Source: WJKG01 sp964627305 (GTDB lineage Bacteria > Zixibacteria > MSB-5A5 > GN15 > FEB-12). From it: a stretch of DNA of 64,000 bases. The stretch covers positions 1 to 64,000 of the forward strand of contig CAZVHP010000009.1 in the NCBI GenBank assembly GCA_964627305.1, given 5' to 3'. The notes under the pieces were generated by a model. The model did not search any database and had not been told where the DNA came from. It saw only the letters and a program-made list of their open reading frames with translations. The position numbers were made by a program, and so were the translations under genes. Below, in pieces: positions 9,431-17,476 of this stretch; positions within the stretch are counted from its first letter, which is position 1, and every line of letters begins with the position of its first letter.

Positions 9431-10717
9431 TTAAGCCCAGCCACGGTCGCGGCAGGCCTGAGCCACGCGACCGATAGCGATGACATAGGCGGCATCGCGC
9501 ATATACAGCTTACGTTTGATCGAGAGATCGTTGACAGCTTGGAAGGCGGAGGTCATCTTCAGATCGAGCTTGTCGAGGACCTCCTGTTTTTCCCAGTAGT
9601 AGTTTGTGTTACACTGGACCTGCTCGAAGTAGGAACAGGTGACGCCGCCGGCATTGGCCAGGAAGTCCGGAATGACGAAGATTCCGCGATCCTGAATGAC
9701 AGCGTCGGCCTCAGGCGTGGTGGGGCCATTGGCGCCCTCGGCAATCAGGCGGACCTTTTTGCTCATGCGCGGCGCGGTTGCGGCCGTGATCTGGTTCTCG
9801 AGGGCGGCCGGGATGAGGATATCGACTTCCTGTTCGATCCAGGCACCTCCGTCGAGGACCTCGATGCCGAGGTCGCGAGCCTTGTTCTTGTCAATGCCTC
9901 CGAAACGGTCAGTGATAGCGAGAACGTCATCAAGGACGATGCCGTCGTCTTTACGGAAGGAGTATGATTTCTGATCCGCATGATCCCAGCAGGATACGCA
10001 CACGACCTTACCGCCAAGCTGATTGTACAGGCGGATGGCATATTGAGCCACATTGCCGAAACCTTGTACGCTGGCAGTGGTGTCCTCAGTTTTCAGGCCG
10101 AGGTGCCTGAGTGCCTCACGCACAGTGTAAATGACTCCGAATCCGGTGGCTTCGGTCCTGCCGAGAGAACCACCCATGCCGACCGGCTTTCCGGTGATGA
10201 AACCGGGATACTTGGCGCCGTGGATGTGTTCGTACTCGTCGAGCATCCAAAGCATATGCTGGGCGCTGGTCATGACATCCGGAGCGGGCACGTCGATCAG
10301 CGGACCGACATTGCGGGCCAACTGCCTCACCCAGCCGCGACAAATCTGTTCCTGCTCACGAGAGCTCAGATTGTGGGGGTCACAAATGACTCCACCCTTG
10401 CCGCCGCCCAGAGGGATATCGACGACGGCACATTTCCAGGTCATCCACATGGACAGGGCGCGAACGGTGTCGACCGTCTCCTGCGGGTGGAAGCGAATGC
10501 CGCCCTTGCCCGGGCCGCGGGCGTCATTGTGCTGGACACGGAAGCCGCGAAAGACCTGCACGGTGCCATCGTCCATGCGAACCGGAATACTGAAGGCAAA
10601 CTCTCTGAGTGGCCAGCGAAGCAACTCGCGGGTACCCTGATCCAGATCGAGCTGGTCGGCGACCTTGTCGAACTGGGCTTGCGCCATTTCAAACGCGTTG
10701 AAAGCCTTGTCAGCCAT
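9431..10717 (-). CDS. gdhA: Glutamate dehydrogenase (Glu/Leu/Phe/Val dehydrogenase family)
   Basis: Interconverts glutamate and 2-oxoglutarate plus ammonia using NAD(P)H. The 428-residue protein is the normal length for a hexameric bacterial enzyme. GKGGIRFHP, the catalytic-lysine region MTWKCAVVDIPLGGGKGGV, the domain-linking PAPDVMT and the Rossmann segment SVQGFGNVAQYA are all intact. The C-terminal AEGANGPTTPEAD block is also present. I set the start at ATG 10717 because GGGAGG lies 8 nt upstream; an in-frame start 15 codons earlier lacks one. A stem-loop terminator follows the stop. Coenzyme preference (NAD or NADP) cannot be settled by eye. A candidate promoter lies at 10799-10828. Confidence 0.96.
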   Translation of the reverse strand: MADKAFNAFEMAQAQFDKVADQLDLDQGTRELLRWPLREFAFSIPVRMDDGTVQVFRGFRVQHNDARGPGKGGIRFHPQETVDTVRALSMWMTWKCAVVDIPLGGGKGGVICDPHNLSSREQEQICRGWVRQLARNVGPLIDVPAPDVMTSAQHMLWMLDEYEHIHGAKYPGFITGKPVGMGGSLGRTEATGFGVIYTVREALRHLGLKTEDTTASVQGFGNVAQYAIRLYNQLGGKVVCVSCWDHADQKSYSFRKDDGIVLDDVLAITDRFGGIDKNKARDLGIEVLDGGAWIEQEVDILIPAALENQITAATAPRMSKKVRLIAEGANGPTTPEADAVIQDRGIFVIPDFLANAGGVTCSYFEQVQCNTNYYWEKQEVLDKLDLKMTSAFQAVNDLSIKRKLYMRDAAYVIAIGRVAQACRDRGWA

Positions 10718-11172
10718 TAGAATAACCTCCCGCACGAGGTGATCGTGCGATGAAAGCAACACGGATTAATCGCACGCCGGCAGCGTGCATCAAGATGTAT
10801 TGTATCAGGCGCTGTCAGGCGCTCTGAAGGCAGGTCCAGACGGACTGGCAGTTGATTGCAGTACCGAGCCATACACAGCCTCTTCATCAGCCCAATTGCG
10901 TGGCATTGATATAGGCGGGGCCGGATTTTGTCAAGCAGATTAGGGGTTTTGGTCCACTTTTCTTAGGGCTTGCGCGTTCGGTGTTTCTTTCGCAAATTGC
11001 AGTGCAGGGCCTCTCGACTGGAAGAGCACGGCGTTCATATCGCGGTATCGACTGCGTGACAGCTTCGATTCAGCCAATGCAGCATAGTGGCCGTTCCTGA
11101 CCGGTTAACTGCCCGGCAATGCTGGTGTCAAGTCAATGACGGTTCGGTCTAAAATAATGGAGGAAACTGCCA
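10718..11172. other. Divergent regulatory region between gdhA and lipoprotein genes
   Basis: 455 bp without a recognisable gene. It holds the candidate gdhA promoter and a direct repeat (listed separately). GGAGGA at the right edge serves the lipoprotein gene at 11173. A plus-strand TAAAAT at about 11149-11154, just before that ribosome site, is a possible -10 without a good -35. The rest is unexplained. Confidence 0.45.
10799..10828 (-). promoter_or_regulatory. Candidate gdhA promoter with direct repeat in the spacer
   Basis: On the minus strand TTCAGA (10828-10823) and TACAAT (10804-10799) are separated by 18 bp. The spacer is filled exactly by two copies of AGCGCCTG with a 10-bp period (plus-strand CAGGCGCT at 10806-10813 and 10816-10823). 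The arrangement could be a regulator site. It is inferred from sequence alone. Confidence 0.4.
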
Positions 11173-11931
11173 ATGATGAAGCGTGTGTTCGTTTTGCTGG
11201 TCACCGTTATCCTGGTGGCCTTGTTCGCTGCCTGCAGCGATGATGAGGACGATAAGTCAAGTGGTCCGGTACTGGCGCCGGAGCAGGTGCTCACAGTCAC
11301 GCAAGTGGAGATTCCATCGGCGTTAAGCAAGGCAAGTGATCCGAAGGTGAAGGAGGCAGTCGACTGGATTCGGACGGCCAATGCTCTTGCCGAAACTATG
11401 GCTCCGATGCTTCGCCCCCAGGCAGATGGCGCGGGAGCACGTCCGGCGGGACCGCGACTGGCCAGCGCTGTCGGCGATACGGTGGTCTGGAACTGGCACC
11501 CGTATGCGGAGCTTCAGGCTACCTTGACCTGGTGGGAGTCTGATACGGCCTACCACTGGATTCTCAGTTGGGACGGTACCGCACAAATAGGGGGTGAGCA
11601 CCTTGTATTCAATGACTTCAAGCTGGTGGAGGCAACGGAGTCCAGGGACGGCACATTGGGGTTCTGGTTCGTTTACGGGATCGAGTACAGCCCTGATCCG
11701 ATCTTTCAGTGGGAGTGGCATATCGATGCTTCCGGTAATTTCAGCTTGACCGCTGGGGCGCCTGATGAAGGTTGGTATATCGTGCTGGAGGTCAACAGCG
11801 ATGATACCGGGACAATCAGCTACTACGAAGACAATCAGCTTGAACTTCGCGCTGCGTGGGATGCCGATGGCAGCGGTCAATGGTGGGAGTATGAAAACGG
11901 TAGTCTGATTGACTCCGGGAGTTGGGTCTGA
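11173..11931 (+). CDS. Paralogous lipoprotein 1 of 3, function unknown
   Basis: A 252-residue protein with a signal peptide and lipobox (LFAAC, Cys ~17), so it is predicted to be lipid-anchored. The mature part shows no family I recognise. It shares a layout with the next two genes: a short PxxL/helical segment after the lipobox (VEIPSAL), then W-rich strands (VVWNWHPY, TLTWWESDTAYHWILSWDG), a DGTLGF turn, and an ending that couples an acidic Gly-rich loop to aromatics (DADGSGQWWEY). The repeated aromatic/acidic strands suggest a small beta-sandwich or barrel. GGAGGA lies 8 nt upstream of ATG 11173. There is no terminator before gene 2, so cotranscription is likely. Confidence 0.8.
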   Translation: MMKRVFVLLVTVILVALFAACSDDEDDKSSGPVLAPEQVLTVTQVEIPSALSKASDPKVKEAVDWIRTANALAETMAPMLRPQADGAGARPAGPRLASAVGDTVVWNWHPYAELQATLTWWESDTAYHWILSWDGTAQIGGEHLVFNDFKLVEATESRDGTLGFWFVYGIEYSPDPIFQWEWHIDASGNFSLTAGAPDEGWYIVLEVNSDDTGTISYYEDNQLELRAAWDADGSGQWWEYENGSLIDSGSWV

Positions 11932-12067
11932 GCTTTCGAATAGCTGTTTTTCAGCGTCTGAAGCTGACTTTTTTGCCATGATATCTGCGCCTGATCGCGT
12001 ATGTGAGACAAATGCAGAGGTATCTGCCTTCAACCAGAAAACGATCACGCGCGAAGAGGAGAGAAAC

Positions 12068-12745
12068 ATGCGCAGTTACGCTCACCGGATTCTGACCGGG
12101 CTGCTCGCAGTCGGTCTGTTGACCGGCTGTGGGAGCGATAGTGACAGCAACCCTAAGGGTTCAAACAATCAGGGCGCCGAGCTTTCACAGTTGCAGTTGA
12201 CAGTCCCCTCGGCACTGCAGGACAACGACAATCCCGGTGCCCTGACAGCAGCCAGTTTTATCAGCAGCTTCAATGCCATGATTGAAGGCTTCCGCGGGTT
12301 CCTTACACCGCCTTCAGGCTCGATGAAAGAGGGTGCCCCGAGGCTGGCCACTGATGATGTCTGGACCTGGACCGAGGGCAATATGACTTGGGTCCTTTCT
12401 TACCAGGAGACAGGTAGTAACCATCAGTGGTCACTGACGGTCAATGGTGAGACCTTCATGGATGCCTACGAGCTTAAGGACGGCAGTTATGGCTATCTCA
12501 ACATGTACGATCTCGATGCCAACGAGCGCATCTTTCGTTGGCAGTGGCAGACAGGGCCGGGCAACTCCGTCTCCTATCTGATGGAATCGGTGGGGATTAA
12601 GCTGACAGTCGATATTAACGGCGACGGCTCCGGATCGATGGACTATTACGTTGACGGAGAGCTCGACTTCGAGTGCTCCTGGACGGCTACCGGTTCCGGC
12701 AGTTGGTACGATTATGGCAGTGGGGAAGGGGGGAGCTGGGGATAG
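12068..12745 (+). CDS. Paralogous lipoprotein 2 of 3, function unknown
   Basis: A 225-residue lipoprotein: signal peptide, lipobox LLTGC with Cys ~20, then a low-complexity Ser/Asn/Asp linker. It keeps the trio's landmarks: LTVPSAL after the linker, VWTWTEGNMTWVLSYQETG, then DGSYGYLNMYD, and a final NGDGSGSMDYYVDGELDFECSW block. The longer frame begins at 11909 inside gene 1, but ATG 12068 has GAGGAGAG directly upstream and starts the signal peptide. It is 136 nt from gene 1. Function is unknown; similarity to its neighbours is evident by eye although sequence identity is modest. Confidence 0.8.
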   Translation: MRSYAHRILTGLLAVGLLTGCGSDSDSNPKGSNNQGAELSQLQLTVPSALQDNDNPGALTAASFISSFNAMIEGFRGFLTPPSGSMKEGAPRLATDDVWTWTEGNMTWVLSYQETGSNHQWSLTVNGETFMDAYELKDGSYGYLNMYDLDANERIFRWQWQTGPGNSVSYLMESVGIKLTVDINGDGSGSMDYYVDGELDFECSWTATGSGSWYDYGSGEGGSWG

Positions 12746-12779
12746 GCCTTTTGCGGCTGCTCATAAGATAGCCTGGCAG

Positions 12780-12816
12780 GCGGCGTGTCGGAGCAATCCG
12801 GCACGCCGCTTGTCTT
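12780..12816 (+). terminator. Hairpin terminator after lipoprotein 2
   Basis: GCGGCGTGTCGGA pairs with TCCGGCACGCCGC (13 bp, one wobble) around a GCAA tetraloop and is followed by TTGTCTT. It lies 34 nt past the stop of the second lipoprotein and separates it from the third. Confidence 0.75.
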
Positions 12817-12986
12817 CTGGTATGTGACGTATCTGTCGGCAGTGCGCTCGTTTTGCACAGATTCCTCGACCGGTGGCACGTGCCGGTGAACTGATCGGAT
12901 GAAGCTCCCGAAACACTGGGTAAAATAGGGTTTCTGAACCGGCCCCCGTGACAACCGGGGTTGCCACCTTTGGGAGGTTTGCGCAG

Positions 12987-13709
12987 ATGTTTTGGAAGAC
13001 GACAAGCATGCTGATGGTGCTCATGTTCGCCTTGGTGAGCATTGGATGCTCAGGCGGTGGCAGCGGCACCAATACTGATCTGGGCGCCGGTGAGCCGGTG
13101 GCGCCGGACGAGGTCACCATTCCGGCCGGTCTGAGGGCTGTAGCTGACGCCGGCGATGACGGGGCGCAGACGTTGATTACGATGGTAAGACTAATCGAGC
13201 AATTCGATTCGCTTTCGGCCATCCTGCGAGCGCCGGATGGAGCCGTGGCGGCCGGAGCACCATCGTTCGCACCGTTGGCCGACTCAACCTGGCAGTGGAC
13301 GGACGACAATCTCACGTACACCCTGACGTACACAGAGACGGAGACGGAGTACCTCTGGGTCCTGGTGGCCGACGGAATCAGCAGCGGGGGGGCCGCCTAC
13401 AACGAGTTCGTGATGGCCGAAATGGCGAAGGCCAAAGATGGCTCATCCGGCAGCGTCACCAAGTACCATCGCGCCATGTACGGGTACACGACCTCTTATG
13501 AGTGGAGTGTGTCAGGTACCAGCTTGACGATGACGGCGAGAATCGGGATCACCGCGTATTACTGTGAATTGGTTGCCACCGTCGAGTCTGACGGCTCCGG
13601 CGTGGTTGTCGTCTACCTGGGGGATGAGTTGATAGCCCGGATCGTGTGGGACGGCGACGGTCACGGCCAGTGGTGGAATTATCAGGAGAGTGACGAAGGG
13701 ACCTTTTGA
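12987..13709 (+). CDS. Paralogous lipoprotein 3 of 3, function unknown
   Basis: A 240-residue lipoprotein with signal peptide and lipobox VSIGC, then a Gly/Ser linker. The pattern of its two neighbours recurs: VTIPAGL after the linker, STWQWTDDNLTYTLTYTETETEYLW in the middle, a KDGSSGSV turn, and an ending WDGDGHGQWWNY. I chose ATG 12987 with GGGAGG 9 nt upstream instead of the in-frame start at 12948. It is separated from gene 2 by a hairpin terminator and followed by its own terminator, so it may be expressed independently. Function unknown. Confidence 0.8.
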   Translation: MFWKTTSMLMVLMFALVSIGCSGGGSGTNTDLGAGEPVAPDEVTIPAGLRAVADAGDDGAQTLITMVRLIEQFDSLSAILRAPDGAVAAGAPSFAPLADSTWQWTDDNLTYTLTYTETETEYLWVLVADGISSGGAAYNEFVMAEMAKAKDGSSGSVTKYHRAMYGYTTSYEWSVSGTSLTMTARIGITAYYCELVATVESDGSGVVVVYLGDELIARIVWDGDGHGQWWNYQESDEGTF

Positions 13710-13743
13710 GTCCCCATCTACCGCTACAAGCTAAGAGCTAAGA

Positions 13744-13783
13744 CGGCGGCCTGGGCGTTCGAATCAGGCCGCCGCTTCTTTTG
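13744..13783 (+). terminator. Hairpin terminator after lipoprotein 3
   Basis: CGGCGGCCTG pairs with CAGGCCGCCG (10 bp) around an 11-nt loop and is followed by CTTCTTTT. It sits between convergent genes and may also act on the minus-strand beta-helix transcript. Confidence 0.75.
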
Positions 13784-13822
13784 TGTCGACCATAGTGTCG
13801 CGGTGCAATCGCGGCGAACGTT

Positions 13823-15118
13823 TCACTGTGACTGGCTGGCGGTGTCACCCTGAACCTGGTGCGTGCTGTCGAGTGTGACCACGGCAGGTTGAACCTGCAT
13901 GAGTCGGTCTTCCGGCCACGCCTGCGGGCCGCCATAGATTCCCAGGTGAGAGATCGAGCCATCGGGGTTGTATATGGCTGAATCTCCGGCATGACGAGCG
14001 GGTGATTCAGCCGCGAGGTGGACGTCGTTTTCTCCGGCAAACAACGGGTCGATACTCACGTTTCCGCGAAGCCCGGTCTGGTCCCAGATAGCTTCGTAAT
14101 TTCCGGCGGCGTTATCCCAGACGAGGTTGTTGGTGAAGGTCCACTTCGCCCAATCGCCATAGTTCCAGATGCCGACGCACGGGCAAACCCACTGATCTCG
14201 CCAGCCGTTTCCGACAACGATGTTGTTGACGATTCTCCCGAACGTTTCTGTTGACCAGGGCGCAATGCCGCAGTTGCCGTTGCGGTAGACAACATTGTTG
14301 GCCATGTCCATGTACGACTGCCCGGTGGTGATCATACCCCAGCCGAGGTTGTCGTGCACAAGGTTATTGCGGGCGATGACCCAACTGGTGCCGAAGGCGC
14401 CAATACCTTTCCAGTAGCCGGTGATCTCGTTGCGATAGGCAACGCACGTAGCATCCCAGGTCACGCCTATTCCGGCGCCACGTCCGTCCCTGATGAGGCA
14501 GTCGGTGACAATGGCAGAGGCGCCCCGGTAGAGAGCTATGCCGTCCCAGCCGTTGTCGACTATTCGGCAGTTGTGCAGTGTGATTTCGGCTCCCTCGCGG
14601 CCGAATACGCCCCCGATGCCGACCACTACGGTATCAATCCGGTGCGTGTTTCCGGTAATGTCGCAGTCCTCGATCAGCACTCGCGAGCGGCGGGCGACGA
14701 TCGCGGCGTTGGTGGCGTTGCCATCGGGATCCCGACGGCCATCAGTGATGGTCAGTCGCAACAAGTGGGTACCATTGGAGTCCTCAAGGTAGACCCCGTA
14801 CCCGGCTCTGGTGAGCAGGCGCGTCGCCCCAGAGTTGTGCCCAATCATGACAAGCCCCTTGCCGCGCAGGACGAAACCGGTCGTTGTTGCGACCTCGGTT
14901 CGGGGGTCGGTGCAATTGCCGCACAGAGATTCGATCATTTCCTGAGGGCGGGCAATGTAATCGCCTGCGGCCAGATGCAACGTGTCCCCGTGGGCGGCTC
15001 GATCAATGGCCTGTTGGAGGTTATCTGCAGGCGAAAGTCGCCAGGTGGTGGCGCTGGTCGGGGTCAGACCCGCTGCCGCGAGGAGGGCCAAAGATATGAG
15101 TATCGTTTTGGTAGCCAT
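13823..15118 (-). CDS. Secreted right-handed parallel beta-helix repeat protein
   Basis: A signal peptide (MATKTILISLALLAAAGLTPTSA) precedes ~400 residues of pectate-lyase-like coils. It opens with LQQAIDRAAHGDTLHLAAGDY, the typical first coil of the family, and continues with repeated I-x-N-N-x-V units such as HNCRIVDNGWDGIALYRGA, MANNVVYRNGNCGI and NNIVVGNGW. These are the Asn-ladder turns of a right-handed beta helix. Such proteins bind or cleave polysaccharide, or are structural, and activity cannot be deduced here. I prefer ATG 15118 to the upstream TTG at 15157 because it begins the signal peptide; neither has a good Shine-Dalgarno. It is transcribed away from the metal-uptake operon. 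Confidence 0.82.
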   Translation of the reverse strand: MATKTILISLALLAAAGLTPTSATTWRLSPADNLQQAIDRAAHGDTLHLAAGDYIARPQEMIESLCGNCTDPRTEVATTTGFVLRGKGLVMIGHNSGATRLLTRAGYGVYLEDSNGTHLLRLTITDGRRDPDGNATNAAIVARRSRVLIEDCDITGNTHRIDTVVVGIGGVFGREGAEITLHNCRIVDNGWDGIALYRGASAIVTDCLIRDGRGAGIGVTWDATCVAYRNEITGYWKGIGAFGTSWVIARNNLVHDNLGWGMITTGQSYMDMANNVVYRNGNCGIAPWSTETFGRIVNNIVVGNGWRDQWVCPCVGIWNYGDWAKWTFTNNLVWDNAAGNYEAIWDQTGLRGNVSIDPLFAGENDVHLAAESPARHAGDSAIYNPDGSISHLGIYGGPQAWPEDRLMQVQPAVVTLDSTHQVQGDTASQSQ

Positions 15119-15226
15119 GAGGTTAAATTGAGTGACTGTGATTTGGCAGGCAAGCAAAAAACGAACGTGGGCAAGGTGTTGGGAACCTTGGCAGCCGGAC
15201 AGCGGTTATGCATCAGTTGCTGATAC

Positions 15227-15240
15227 TTACCTTTAGGTAA
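15227..15240. promoter_or_regulatory. Perfect palindrome upstream of mntR-like gene, probable operator
   Basis: TTACCT-TT-AGGTAA, a perfect 6-2-6 inverted repeat, ends 15 nt before the TTG start of the DtxR-family regulator. Dimeric DtxR/MntR-type repressors bind short AT-flanked palindromes at their own promoters, so autoregulation is the natural reading. It lies in the divergent space shared with the beta-helix gene. Confidence 0.65.
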
Positions 15241-15255
15241 TTAGGGAGCCGTGTC

Positions 15256-15744
15256 TTGAAGCTGACCGCTGTTCAAGAGGACTATATTGAGGCCGTGTAC
15301 CGGTTGGAGCAAGCCAATGCACCGGGCGATGTCAGGGTGAAAGACATCGCCGAGTTGTTGGGGACACGTCTGCCGACCGTGTCGCGCACGGTGCGGAAAC
15401 TCACGGGGATGGGGCTGTTTGTGCACGCCGCTCGTGGCGCGGTCGGCTTGACTCCGGAAGGACGGCAGGTCGCCAAAGCGGTGGTTCACCGCCATGAGGA
15501 TTTGTTGCGCTTTTTCACCGACATCCTTGGTGTGTCTGGTCAAACAGCGCGGGATGATGCCTGTCAGGTGGAGCACGGTCTTTCAGCCGAGACGGCCCAG
15601 CGGCTGCACGAGTTTCTGTTGTTCGTTGACCGCATTGACAAATCTGAACGCCAGTGGCTTCGGAGGTTCCTGAACCAGGGAGCTCGCGAAGAGAGGGCGT
15701 TTGATGATCTGCCCGATAACAAGACAACTGGATGGAGGACGTAA
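15256..15744 (+). CDS. DtxR/MntR-family metal-dependent transcriptional repressor
   Basis: A 162-residue regulator that should repress metal uptake when Mn(II) or Fe(II) binds. The N-terminal winged helix (AVQEDYIEAVYRLEQ, VKDIAELLGTRLPTVSRTVRKL, LTPEGRQVA) is canonical. The ligand positions Asp9/Glu12 and the C-terminal RHEDLLRFF and CQVEHGLS segments match the MntR-like dimerisation/metal domain. The SH3-like third domain of DtxR is absent, as in the shorter MntR branch. Start is TTG 15256 with AGGGAG 7 nt upstream. It leads the operon, and its stop is 4 nt before the start of the binding-protein gene. A palindrome just upstream is the likely operator. Confidence 0.9.
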   Translation: MKLTAVQEDYIEAVYRLEQANAPGDVRVKDIAELLGTRLPTVSRTVRKLTGMGLFVHAARGAVGLTPEGRQVAKAVVHRHEDLLRFFTDILGVSGQTARDDACQVEHGLSAETAQRLHEFLLFVDRIDKSERQWLRRFLNQGAREERAFDDLPDNKTTGWRT

Positions 15745-15748
15745 TGGC

Positions 15749-16681
15749 ATGGATCTGCAAAGACACAGTTTCACGTTGCTGACCCTGGCATTGTTATCGA
15801 TAGTTTTTGTGGCCTGTGGTGACAAGCAGGCAGAGCAGGCCGACGGCAAGCTTCGCATAGTGGCCACCACCGGCATGATAGGCGACGCGGTGCGCGTGAT
15901 TGCCGGGGACAGAGTCGAGCTACACACGATGATGGGGCCGGGCGTGGATCCGCATTTGTACAAGGCGACCAAGGGTGACCTGGATCGGCTGGACAAGGCG
16001 GATGTCGTGTTCTACAATGGGCTGCATCTGGAAGCCAAGCTCGGCACTTTGCTTGAACGGATGGCCCGGACAAAGAAGGTGGTTGCCGTGGCCGAGAGCG
16101 TTCCCGATTCTCAACTACATTTGCCAGACGGTTCTCAAGGGTACGCCGACCCCCATATCTGGTTTGATGTGTCGTTGTGGAGGATGGCGGTGGCGGAGGT
16201 GGGCCGTGCGCTGGCCGAGGCAGACACGGGCAATGCGGCCGTTTATGCTGATGCAGTAAAGATGTTTGATGACTCTCTGGCAGCGCTGCACCAGTGGACG
16301 CTTGAACAGGTGGGTGCCATTCCGCCTGAGCAGCGGGTGCTGGTTACGGCCCACGACGCGTTTGGTTACTTCGGCACTGCCTGCGATATGGAGGTTGTTG
16401 GACTACAGGGAATGTCTACAGTCAGCGAGGCCGGGCTTTATGATGTCACCAGCCTCGTGGATATGATTGTGCAGCGGAAGATCAGGGCTGTCTTTGTCGA
16501 GTCCTCGGTTTCGTCGAAGGCGATTGAATCGGTCGTGCGCGGTTGCCGAGAGCGGGGACATGATGTTACTATCGGTGGTGAGTTGTTTTCCGACGCTATG
16601 GGAGCGGCCGACACCCCCGAGGGAACGTACCTGGGGATAATTCGCCACAACGTGAACACGATTGTTTCGGCATTGAAATAG
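15749..16681 (+). CDS. Metal ABC transporter substrate-binding lipoprotein (TroA/MntA/ZnuA family)
   Basis: A cluster A-I solute-binding protein that captures a divalent transition metal in the periplasm. A signal peptide ends in lipobox FVAC. Conserved ligand blocks are visible: GVDPHLYKAT (first His), ADPHIWFDV (second His), the TAHDAFGYF stretch and GGELFSDAMG (Asp). The His-rich loop typical of zinc-specific ZnuA is missing, which together with the MntR-like regulator points to Mn or Fe rather than Zn. ATG 15749 follows GGAGG by 10 nt; the longer frame from 15701 overlaps the regulator. It is followed 17 nt later by the ATPase gene. Confidence 0.92.
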   Translation: MDLQRHSFTLLTLALLSIVFVACGDKQAEQADGKLRIVATTGMIGDAVRVIAGDRVELHTMMGPGVDPHLYKATKGDLDRLDKADVVFYNGLHLEAKLGTLLERMARTKKVVAVAESVPDSQLHLPDGSQGYADPHIWFDVSLWRMAVAEVGRALAEADTGNAAVYADAVKMFDDSLAALHQWTLEQVGAIPPEQRVLVTAHDAFGYFGTACDMEVVGLQGMSTVSEAGLYDVTSLVDMIVQRKIRAVFVESSVSSKAIESVVRGCRERGHDVTIGGELFSDAMGAADTPEGTYLGIIRHNVNTIVSALK

Positions 16682-16698
16682 TCTGGAGAGCAGATTCT

Positions 16699-17463
16699 GT
16701 GAGCAAACCTGCGCCGATTGAAGTTCATGACCTGACGGTTGCCTACCGTCGCAAGCCGGTACTCTGGGATGTCGATTTTGACCTTCCCGAGGGAAGCCTG
16801 ATTGGTCTGGTCGGACCTAATGGAGCCGGCAAGTCGACCCTGATCAAGGCCATTATGGGGATGTTGCCGCTGGTGTCCGGCTATGTCAAGATATACGGCA
16901 AGCCGCTTGAGGATCAACGGCGCCTGATTGGCTATGTACCACAGCGGGAGTCAGTTGACTGGGATTTTCCGACCAATGTTCTTGATGTCGTGATGATGGG
17001 GCGGTACGGTCGGCTGTCCCTGTTGGGGCGTCCGGGGCGTGAGGATCGTGAGATCGCCCAGAGATGTCTGGAGCAGGTGGGAATGGCGGAGTTTGGGCAC
17101 CGGCAGATCAGCCAGTTGTCCGGTGGGCAGCAGCAGCGGGTCTTTCTGGCACGGGCGCTGGCTCAGGATGCCTCCATTTACCTGATGGATGAGCCGTTTG
17201 CCGGAGTAGATGCTTCGACCGAAAGGGCGATAATTGACCTGTTGAAATCGCTCAAGGAGCAGCAAAAGACGGTTCTGGTGGTGCACCATGATCTGCACAC
17301 CGTTCAGGAGTATTTCGACTGGGTCATGCTGTTGAACATGCGCCTGGTGAAGGCCGGCCCCACCGCGGAGGTATTCACACCGGAGCATCTTCGCACGGCG
17401 TATGGCGGAAAGCTGAGCCTTCTCAGCGAGGCGGCTGAACGGGCCAGTGAAAGGATGAAATAG
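16699..17463 (+). CDS. Metal ABC transporter ATP-binding protein
   Basis: The 254-residue ATPase that powers the metal importer. Walker A GPNGAGKST, Q-loop YVPQRESVDWDFP, signature LSGGQQQR, Walker B IYLMDEPFAGVD and switch VVHHDLHTV are all intact. The VPQRxxVDWDFP Q-loop is characteristic of MntB/TroB-type rather than amino-acid ATPases. It starts at GTG 16699 with GGAGAG 8 nt upstream. The permease gene follows 13 nt after the stop, consistent with one transcript. Confidence 0.94.
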   Translation: MSKPAPIEVHDLTVAYRRKPVLWDVDFDLPEGSLIGLVGPNGAGKSTLIKAIMGMLPLVSGYVKIYGKPLEDQRRLIGYVPQRESVDWDFPTNVLDVVMMGRYGRLSLLGRPGREDREIAQRCLEQVGMAEFGHRQISQLSGGQQQRVFLARALAQDASIYLMDEPFAGVDASTERAIIDLLKSLKEQQKTVLVVHHDLHTVQEYFDWVMLLNMRLVKAGPTAEVFTPEHLRTAYGGKLSLLSEAAERASERMK

Positions 17464-17476
17464 AGGAGAGGCTTGG

